This document shows, piece after piece, positions 55,573 to 64,000 of a stretch of DNA of 64,000 bases; position 1 is the stretch's first letter; each line of letters opens with the position of its first letter. Source of the DNA: Prunella strophiata (lineage: Eukaryota; Chordata; Aves; Passeriformes; Prunellidae). Location: positions 71,340,330 to 71,404,329 of the forward strand of contig JAZBQD010000015.1 in assembly GCA_036583965.1 (NCBI GenBank), written 5' to 3'. The notes below the pieces were generated by a model. The model searched no databases and was not told the DNA's origin. It saw only the letters and a list, made by a program, of their open reading frames with translations. The position numbers and the translations under genes are program-made.

Positions 55573-58500
55573 GTACGGCTGCCCCCGCCGCCGCCGCCGC
55601 CGCCCCCAGCGCGGCCTCCCGGGGCAGCCTCGGAGGGTGGAGGGGCGCGGGGGAGGCGGAGAGTGTCGCTGGGCCCGCTGGGCGGGCTGGCGGCTGTTCA
55701 CGCCCGGAGGGGCTTCTGGCAGCGGGGCTGCAGGTGCCCGGGCCCCGCGCCTCCCCCAGCCGTGCCGGGCCCGCCGTGCCGCGGGGGCCGAGCCGGGCCG
55801 AGCGGGGCCGGGCCGAGCCGAGCGGGGCAGTGTGTGAGGCGGCGCGCGGGTGCCCCTTACATAACCACGGGGAACGGGGAGCGGGGGGGGAAAGGGGGGC
55901 GGCGCTGGCAGCACCCGGAGCGGGCTGGGATGGGCCGCACCGGGGCACCGGGACCCGCCGGAACCTTCCGCTGGCTGCGGCTTTGCCTGGGGAAGTGGGG
56001 CCCCGGGGCAGAGGTGGGAGCCCGGGGCGGAAAGCAGCAGGCGGGGCGCGCACGCTGGGGCAGCGGGAGAGGCGGCGAGGGGGGCACTGCCCCAGCTCCC
56101 CCCTGGGCAGCGAACCCTGTCCGGAGCCGGCCGGCCCTGTAGCCCAGGGAGCCTTACATTTCCGCGTTTAGCTGAATAGTAATAGCTGCTCCTTTCGCAA
56201 AGCTGACTTTGTTACGTGTGCTGGGCAGTCTGTTTGCAAAATTGAAGTATGTAGCAGCTGACATGTTTCTCTGGCTCTTTTACAGCAGACTAATACGTAG
56301 TCACTTACCTAACTTAAAAAAAAAAAAAAGAGTCAAAGATATCATAGTCATGAGGGGGGGTTTTATGTGTAGTAAATGTATCCATTTTTAAGGGTATTGC
56401 TTTATTTGAGATCAGACATGGATATGTTTTGTCAGCACTTTTGATATGCTTAGATAATCACGGAATTGTGAAGGTTGGAAGGGACCTCTGGAGTTCATCT
56501 GCTCAAACCCTCCTGCCAAGGCAGGGTCACCTAGAGCAGGTGACACAGGAATGTGTCCAGGTGGGTTTTGAATGTCTCCAGAGAGGGAAGGGACTCTGTA
56601 GTTCAAGCTGAAGAACTTTGATAGATCAGCACTTCATACTGTACTGTAAACCAAACGAAATAAAGCATGTTTGTTGTGCTATGTTTCTTGCAGCATTTGA
56701 GCTTTCTTTGTCATCTCAAACAATGAGTGCAAATACATATTGCAGTAGCAAGGCAGTTCCAAGGAAAGCATTTTGTGTCTTGGCTTTTGTTACTTTGGCA
56801 GAGTTTAGAATGTAGCTTTTTATCAGGTGTGACTTGATTTTCGTGCTTGAGAGGATTAAAAAAAAAAATATGGAAAAACATGAACCACTGAGTGAAATAA
56901 GACAGCACCTTTGTAATAATGTCCTTTGAGCTGTGCTGTAGACATCTTTAGTACCCATGATCTCTGATGGTTTATCAAAATACTAGTGTTTCTTAAATCT
57001 AACATTTAAAATTGCTTGCTGCAGCTCTGTAGACCAAGTCACTTAGACCAATGAAATCAACAACAAAGTGAATCTTTGATTGCTTTTCCTCTGGTTGCCC
57101 AGAAAAACTGGTTTTTTTGGCAAGCTGTGAAGTGCATACTCAGAAATGATCTCCTGGTTTTCCACCACTCCAGTAGCTGGTAAATCCTTCTCGGTGGACT
57201 TAATTCAAACAGCACAGTTGATAATTTGTTACAGGCTGTTACCAGTGGTAGACTTTGATCATACCTGACTTAAGTAGGTGAGCAGACCAGCAAGACAAAG
57301 AAGAGGACGTTTTTAGTTACATCTTTAAGGCATTGTCTTCTTTAACTAAACCTTTGTGTTAAATTCCACACTTGAAATTTGGACTTTTCTGGTTTTATAT
57401 ATAAGCACATACAAAGGCACATATATGTGCAGCCTTAGGTATTATATTGTGGCATTATCAATGTTGCCCTCAAAAGCTCCCAGTGGTAGCATGAAAGTAA
57501 CCGGTCTATATACTCACTTTCCATAAATACCACTAGAATGTTACAACTTCTTCTACAGTTTCAGACCTCAGATCCTACTATTAGAACTCCACGCGGCTTG
57601 CCAGAATGCTGAAGAGACTTCCCAAGGTTAGAAAGCTCTGAACACCAGCAGCAGCAGCAAAGACTGTGTTAGTGCCTTGAGGAAGAGGGAATATGATATT
57701 ATCGTGTGCTTGAGCTTCTGCTGCAAAGTGTCAGATGGACTTTCTGGACTGGTGATTGTCTGATAGCGGCATTATGGCTGTTGTGGTTCTGATGGGCTTT
57801 GTGCTTGCCTGAAGTGTGTTGTGGAGCTAAAAAACTGAACTGCGTGGTGAGAGCTTAGATAAGAGAGGCAGTCTGGGGTCATGGTCAGACCTAAGTGGAA
57901 GCTGCTTCACCTCAGAACGAATGTGAAAGTTGCTTCTATGCAGAATATGAAAGCACCAGATACCAGGTTTTGCTGAAGGGAGGTAATTCTGGTTCTTTCT
58001 AGATAAATCAGTTTGTTGCTAAATAACGTAATCTTTGCTTTTTGATATTCCAGTATTGGATTCAGTTGGAGAGATAATAGGCAGTGAATCATTCTCAGGG
58101 AGAAGAGGGAAGAGCTTGTTATTCAAGGTCATTTTTTCCAGAACATGTGCCTGAAGAATAGGATGCAAAGTGTGTGTGCATATAGAAAAATAGTGACTCT
58201 TGCACGTGGCTGTAGGTCATAAAGTGCATAGCTTAACACATTGACCCTCAGCAGAGTTTATTGATTTGAAGCTATCAGTTGCTTAACAGTCCAAACAATT
58301 ACACTCATAATATGTTTATTTGGATTTATAAAACAAGTGGAAATATCTAGAAATCATCATAGCTTGGAAAAATTAAAATTTAGGTTTATTTTAGTAAGCT
58401 AATAGGCAGTCTTTTCTCGAGTAAAGAATTATTTTGCTCACAGGAATGCAAATTGCGTTTTCCCAGAAGTTTTGACAATAAGTGAACGGTTTGCTGTGAG

Positions 58501-61289
58501 AGTCAAGAGGCCATTAAATGGGCAGATTCAGGGAGCAGTGGGCATCCTTCAGGGAACAGTGAACAAGCTTTTAGCTTGTTTTCACTGGTGCCAGAGTATC
58601 CTTAAAGCAGTGGTTTGTTGTGCTGTCTCGTACTTGTCTGACCCCTTGTGAGGCTGATCCAGCCTACAAAGCTGTCCACTCGCTGCAGTGGAACAGTTCT
58701 GCTGGAAAGAATGCGGGAGGAGGTGGGCATGCCACAGCCAGTGGGCAGGGCAGGGCCTGCCTGTCATTTGTAGGGACCTGTGCTGTGCAGCCATCTGGAA
58801 GTGCTCTCTAGGGTAGAAGAGTTGTTTGTTAAGTGAAGTAGCAGTTCTGGTCATTCTTGTCAGCAGAGGAACCAGGGGCTCCTGATGTTTGCAGCAATAC
58901 TGCACATCATCACTGCTACACATGGCAGTGATGGAAGAGCTCTTTATGTCTCTTTGTATCATCACTGATGTGATATTGAATACCTGTTTCTGTTAATTCT
59001 AGGTTTTCATGCTGCATAATGAATTCACTCAACAACACTTTCATAGATAGAAAATTGTTTGAATTGAATAATCTGAAATCCTATGCTTTATGTGTAGAAT
59101 CTGTTCTAATACTCTATAACTATGGATATGGTCATAATGTGACTTCTTTATAGAAAAAAAAAAAAAACAGTCTTTACTGCATTTTGGAATTTTTTGTAGG
59201 AAAGCATTAACTTTTTAAGATTTTACCCAAGAACAAGATAGGTGATTCAGACTTGAAATGGCATATTTGCAGTATTCTCACATCAGGTGATATTTTTCTG
59301 ACAAAGATCTCTGATATGCATGTGTTCCACTCTTGCATGTTTGCTGGATAGTGGTGGTAGAGAAATAATTAACAAAAGATAAAATCTCAAACTCACATAT
59401 TCTATAAAAATGGACATTTTATGTTCACTTCCTTAACAGAAGTAAAAGGAAGAGTCAAGGGAAGATACCGTGTATCTGTCAATAAACAGATAAAACTTGA
59501 TTTTTATTTCTATTTAATTGTGTATTTAGAGCTCTGGCTAACTGTATGGTATTTAAAAGAGGCATCTGTTTTTTAGAGGGAAAGGTTTATGCTCACTTAT
59601 CCACAAGACCTCTTCCAACCTTTAGTTGTAAGAAAATGTCAAAAAACAGGGAATAAAGAAGGTGCGGGACCTATGGAAGTATTACCGAAGTCACAAAATA
59701 AGAAATAGAAAGTGGCTTTTCTTACTAGACAGTAGGCTGTCTCCAAGCTTGGGTAGCAAATTGTCTGTTTGTTATTTTGGATTTTTTTCCTTTCATCAAG
59801 AGCACCAAGGAAACATCTGTGTTAGGTTCAAGAGTAGCAAATTATTTAAGTCATTGTTGGACATTGCTAAACCTCTTCTGTTTAGCCTCTATTTAACTTT
59901 TTCTAAACTGAGATGGAATTTTTCTATTTCGAAAGTGTCCACATTGAAGAAAATTATCCTTAACAGTTTGTATGTTGTTTTAGTATTAACTCTTTACATA
60001 GAAAACACATCCTCCTGTAGTTTTACTGTGTCTATTTCCTAGAAATCCTAAAATTTTAGTAGACAGTGTTTTGAGTTTATGTAACATGATCAGGTAGATA
60101 ATGTTCTTGTTGCTCTTTGTGGTGATCCCTCAGTCTCTGTCTTGCATCAGATGAAATCTGTCTTTCATCCTCTTTCAATTTATTCTGGCTTCATTTTGCT
60201 ACACAGTAAAGTTTCTAGAATGTAATTGTGTAATTTGTCTTGAAAATTCAAGTTCTTTAAGCAGTAGTGTAATCATCTTTTTGTCCTTGTCAGCAGATAT
60301 ATGCAGAGTCTGTCGGTCGGAGGGAACTCCCGAGAAACCCCTTTATCATCCATGTGTGTGTACTGGCAGTATTAAATTTATTCATCAGGAGTGGTGAGTT
60401 CTGGATGTTACTAATTTTTTTTTCCTAATTAAAACATATTAACATGTTTCTAAAAATACTTCAAGTCTTCAGGTTAACTAGTGAAAGAAACAATTTTCAG
60501 CAGGAAACTGAATCTGAACTGTTTGGGGTTTTGATGTTATTTACATGATGATTCGATATGGTTCAGGTAAAATTTAGTAATTATATATGGAAAGAAAGCA
60601 CTGATAATTATTTGTGTTTGGAACTGCAGTTCTGATTATATGTCAGCTTTATAAAAACTAAGCAGAAAAATTAGTATGTTGGGGCTTTTTTTGCCCACTT
60701 ATAGTTGTGAATAGAAAGAACATCAAACCTCACAGAAAAAATTAAAAAACCCTAGTGCTTTTTAATAATTTTGAGGTGTGTTTGATCAGGAAGTGCTAAA
60801 GTAAAAACTACTTCTGGTCTATATGGTAATTTCTGGTGGTATTTTAATAGTCCTTCTTTCACAAGTACAGCAGCTCTAAATCTTAGCTGTGTGCATCCGT
60901 ATGTCATATCTTGAAGTATTTATAAGAGCTAGTGTCACTGGTGGATGTCCATGCCAGGATGTCTGCTTTGATCAATAACTTACTCAAAGAATGTTCTTTA
61001 TTAATACTGTGACACGTCTGTTTACCTTTTTCTACTGTTTGAAACTTACTTGATGGCCTAAATGGACTTAATAAATGTGCTAATTTAAGTTCTGCTTGAC
61101 AATACAAATATCCTGATTTAAGTGTGAAAGCAGAGAATTGGTGTGTTTTCCTTAATGGAGGGATAGGGCTGAGAGACTGTATGGTGTGTGTTAATGTCAT
61201 CACTTTTTATTGCAGCTTAGTTCAGTGGCTTAAACACAGCAGAAAAGAATACTGTGAATTATGTAAGCACAGATTTGCTTTCACACCAA
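55554..61289 (+). CDS. MARCHF6: MARCHF6, 5' part: ER-membrane RING-CH E3 ubiquitin ligase
   Basis: Three exons, 55554-55572, 60297-60393 and 61216-61289, joined by GT/AG introns, encode the first 63 residues: METAEED, then [20 protein letters not shown] through [20 protein letters not shown] to FAFTP. This matches the human N-terminus almost residue for residue (Glu for Asp at position 2, Tyr for Phe in PLYHP). It contains the whole RING-CH zinc-binding set: C-x2-C, C-x-C, H-x2-C and C-x2-C. Full-length MARCHF6 is about 910 residues with some 14 membrane segments. It works in ER-associated degradation, for example of squalene monooxygenase and N-terminally acetylated substrates. The remaining exons lie beyond the window end; the window stops in intron 3. 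The neighbouring divergent CMBL array matches the human order. Confidence 0.96.
55586..55604 (+). repeat. (GCC)6 trinucleotide repeat
   Basis: Six uninterrupted GCC/CCG units about 15 bases inside intron 1 of MARCHF6, immediately after the exon 1 donor. Confidence 0.95.
56454..56600 (-). mobile_element. CR1 LINE 3' fragment, minus sense, in MARCHF6 intron 1
   Basis: The plus strand reads 'aatcacggaattgtgaaggt', 'tggaagggacctctggagtt', 'ccaaggcagggtcacctaga' and 'gttttgaatgtctccagaga', the reverse complement of a CR1 3' end. It is antisense to MARCHF6. Confidence 0.85.
60297..60393 (+). CDS. MARCHF6: MARCHF6 coding exon 2
   Basis: The acceptor is the second AG of a GTCAGCAG duplicate; using it completes the GAT codon and gives DICRVC as in human. 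A three-base NAGNAG alternative at 60293 would insert one residue (as G-CAG-AT, Ala-Asp, in place of Asp). The donor is TG|GTGAGT. It encodes the first half of the RING-CH domain to FIHQE. Confidence 0.95.
61216..61289 (+). CDS. MARCHF6: MARCHF6 coding exon 3
   Basis: Acceptor TATTGCAG, donor CCA A|GTAAGT, 74 nt. It encodes [20 protein letters not shown] and AFTP, the second half of the RING-CH domain, with phase 1 left for the next exon. Confidence 0.96.
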
Positions 61290-64000
61290 GTAAGTATGTT
61301 TTACTTGCTCCTGTTTTTTCAGAATTTCTCTCATATAGTATCTGTGAAGTGATTACTTTTTCATTCAGCGTGGTAGAACCAAACTTGTGGCGTAACTTCT
61401 GTATTCTTGTTTTCAATTGCAACTTTTATGCATGTTATTGCAGACTTCACATGTTATTGTGAATTATTTAAATAATGGATAATTTGGTTCTTTCATAATC
61501 TTAAGTGAGACATAAAAGAAGTATTATTCTGTACCTTTTTCTGACAGCCTCAGTCCCGTTCTTTTGTTGCCAATGTTACAGCAGTGTTGCATGTTTTCAG
61601 CTTCATTGATAAATTTGAGTTTTTGGAAGTCTGAATGGTAAAGTGAAACCATGGCAAAATTTGAATTTGAAAGGCAGTTTTCAGTTACCTTTAAAGGATC
61701 TACCTGCAGCACTAATACTTAGCTTCTTTTAGTTTCAGTTCAAGTGATCTTGACAGATAACAGAAATTATGATTATTCCACTTACATTTCAGTCAAGACA
61801 TGCTAACTACCCAGTATTAAATCGCCTTTTATGTTAGATACAACTGAATAGGTTAGGCAACTTACGATGAAGAATATTCATATAGTTCCCAGAGGAATCT
61901 TAATTACATTTTAACTGATTGTAGTAGGAATAGGTGAGGTGGCAGACTAGTATTATTTAGTGTTGTCAGTTTATTGCCTGTTTATTGCCTGTCAGTTTAT
62001 TCGAGCAGGTAAAGTGGGTTTTATGCTACATTTTTCTCTTTAAATTTACGGATTTGTTCCTGCTCCTCTCTCACCTTTTTTTGTGTTGGGGTTTTTTTTT
62101 TCCTCCTAGTTTTGTACTTTGGTAGAAAAAACTGAGGTTAAGGTGGTTTAGTTCATGTAGTTTCTATTCCAAAAACCCCTTAATCCACCTTTCTACTATT
62201 GAACCTTGGTATGATGTATTTCTGCCAACAATTAATTAAACATGTTGGCCCATCAGTGAAATGTGCGATATTAACTCTGTCTCAGGAGGGTGGTAGCATG
62301 TTTTACGTTGAACACAGCAGTGCTTTCCAATTACTATACTTAAATACTACAGTGACCTGTATGAGGAATGTTAGAGATCATCTGCTTGCAGGTTTTATTT
62401 GTTACGTATTTTTATAAAGGCATTATATTACTTCTGTATGGAACTTTCACAGACTGAGTGATATGCAGGTCTGAATCTCCTTGCAAGCTAATTAGCCACT
62501 TTGAAAATTGCATACTGTGACCAGCTCCTCTACAGAATTTAGTGTGCCAAGACCAGAAAATGGCATTTCAATGATTTATTCATTGCTAAGAAAGAAGACT
62601 TTCTAGTTTTGTATGAAAAGAAAAAAGCAAATCAGAAAAGTTTTATAGTGTTTTCCTTGGGATCTAGGGAAAAGAGGATGAGCCATTCTAAATTCAATAC
62701 GTTTTATATGTTACTATTGATAAGAGGAAGCTTAGTTACTGCCCTTATCAACAGAGGTGTTCCTGCAGAAGTTAATTCTTTACTGACACTGCTGTTGCCA
62801 GCACAGCTTGTAATATACTTGCAGGTTATAGACGGGGGAGAAAACTTAGTTGAATTAATGTGGCTCAGAAAATTACCATTTTTCATAGGAGCTCTGAAAT
62901 TGATAATAAAGAACCTCTTTCTTCCTCATGCAATGGAGTGTGTCCTCCACATTCAGCCTCTAGTAAAGGTCTGCTTATCCTCTGCCACACACTTGTCACT
63001 CCCCTGAGTGAGCAGGCTCAGCTGATAAGGTTTCCTTCTCAGCTTTCCACATTGCAGTGTGCTTTTTCCTACCAGGCTTCACACAGTGGTAGCAGGTCAG
63101 GTACCCTGCACAGATTCCTCCTGCCCTCCCTACCCATTGGGTCTTGTTTCATTATTTCCCTTGCACCCAATACTCATGCAGTGTTGGTTTCCTTAATTTA
63201 TCTTATCCCTCTTTCTGTGGAAGATAATGTGGCTGTTCAGTCTGGAAACTGGATCTGCTTGTGGGAGCAGGGAAGGAGTCACAGGTGCTGGAGAGAGAAT
63301 GATAAGGCAGAAAAAAAAAAAAGGGACTTATGTGTATGCCAGTCATCCCAAGCAAAGCTGGATCTGGCCTGTAGCCATGCCAGGTGTAACACATTTTCCT
63401 ATAAGTCAATTGACCATGGGATGTGGTCAAATAAACACCTGCATGTAATTAATATCTGTGCTCCAGCAAACAAGCACTAATAGTGTAATAGAGTATTAGT
63501 GCAGTAATAGCAGCAACTCCTCTCTTGTTTAGCTTGGTTTGCTAGCTAAGGCTGTTGCTGTAATTCTGTCAAAAATGCTCCCTTGCTAGTGTAACTTCTC
63601 ATGTATGGAGTATTCATAAACTATTTCTAGTGCATTATTCTCTAAGTTCTATAACATTTTGGTATTTTTTTTAGCACCTGAACTGCTAGCTTAGTTATTG
63701 CTTGGAAGGAAGGAAAAAGGAGAAGATTCAGCTTGTGTTTTGGCTGGAGTACAAAGGAACAAAATTTTCTTTTGAATAATAGCATCATTCTCTAAATGTG
63801 TTTAGTCATGTAGGTAAATTACTTAATTTCAAATGCATTCTTTAAAGCTAAATTTTTTATGTTTTAAAATTAATTCATTTTCTGCAGTTCTACAAGTTAA
63901 GAATTAAATACAGCTATGAAAAAAGTAACTTTTGACATTTTTTGATTGTCAAGGTACTTGTTCATTTCTGCACTTCTTGTGCAGCTTCCTTGCTGGTATG
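61290..64000 (+). other. MARCHF6: MARCHF6 intron 3 (start)
   Basis: No further MARCHF6 exon is seen to the window end; the expected next residues after FAFTP (I-Y-S-P-D-M-P) are not found in any frame with a splice acceptor. Open frames of up to about 200 codons near 62.6-63.5 kb lack any recognisable features and are treated as chance. Confidence 0.8.

Larger units (their letters stand above)
55340..56140. promoter_or_regulatory. MARCHF6: CpG island and promoter of MARCHF6
   Basis: An abrupt change to very GC- and CpG-rich sequence covers the region upstream of the start codon, exon 1 and the first ~570 bases of intron 1. GC-box text (GGCCCCGCCCCCC near 55496) and an NRF1-like TGCGCCTGCGCT (near 55437) lie upstream of the ATG, as expected for a TATA-less housekeeping promoter. 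The start site is not determined. All long open frames across the island are composition artefacts. Confidence 0.85.
55573..60296 (+). other. MARCHF6: MARCHF6 intron 1
   Basis: A 4.7-kb intron, GC-rich at its start and AT-rich from about 56.2 kb. It contains a (GCC)n tract just after the donor, a short CR1 fragment at 56454-56600, and runs of A near 59150. No other exon is recognised in it. Confidence 0.9.

Noticed and set aside
55255..56171. Open frames of about 280-295 codons across the CpG island on the plus strand, and 130-170 codons on the minus strand
   Set aside because: They are rich in Ala, Arg, Pro and Gly, as random GC-rich DNA is, and open in many frames at once. They run through the MARCHF6 exon 1 donor. 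The real coding start there is the 19-nt METAEE exon.
62609..63480. Two long overlapping open frames (132 and 206 codons) in MARCHF6 intron 3
   Set aside because: No recognisable motif, no splice-consistent neighbours, mixed composition and overlap in different frames. They do not encode the expected next MARCHF6 residues.
1..64000. CRISPR arrays, operons, bacterial-type systems, tRNA or rRNA genes
   Set aside because: Repeats here are eukaryotic LINE, LTR and simple repeats; genes have spliceosomal introns. No cloverleaf or rRNA-like sequence was noticed.

Overview
This is vertebrate nuclear DNA, most likely from a songbird (passerine). It is AT-rich and gene-poor, with short exons, canonical GT/AG introns and many CR1 LINE fragments in both orientations. 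One retroviral LTR fragment has the look of those common in passerines. I assign the organism from repeat style and protein resemblance; no database search was run.

There are two loci. The left half (about 6.3-35 kb, minus strand) is a tandem array of three copies of the carboxymethylenebutenolidase homologue gene CMBL, a dienelactone-hydrolase-family alpha/beta hydrolase. First coding exons start at about 11.06, 22.84 and 34.95 kb, a period near 12 kb. Each copy shares the same exon phases. Copy A (6.3-13.6 kb) has all five coding exons and the canonical catalytic residues, but one extra base in exon 3 shifts the frame just before the nucleophile. Copy B (17.2-22.8 kb) is a clear pseudogene: its nucleophile codon is a stop, it has further frameshifts and ruined donor sites, and its last exon is missing. 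Copy C (29.7-35.0 kb) is the only uninterrupted copy. It encodes 242 residues, but its catalytic Cys has become Ser, so the elbow reads G-F-S-W-G, a textbook GXSXG serine-hydrolase motif.

The right end (55.3-64 kb, plus strand) is the 5' part of MARCHF6, the ER-membrane RING-CH ubiquitin ligase (Doa10/TEB4). It has a CpG-island promoter, a 19-nt first coding exon and two exons that complete the RING-CH domain; the gene runs off the window. CMBL (minus) beside MARCHF6 (plus) is the arrangement also known from human 5p15, which supports both assignments.

The 20 kb between copy C and MARCHF6, the spacers between CMBL copies and the first 6 kb hold no recognisable gene. They contain CR1 fragments (including one CR1 nested in another), low-complexity tracts, local duplications and several perfect inverted repeats. 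The most interesting observation is the catalytic-residue turnover across the array: the two copies derived from a Cys enzyme are both broken at or next to the nucleophile, and the surviving copy has changed the nucleophile.
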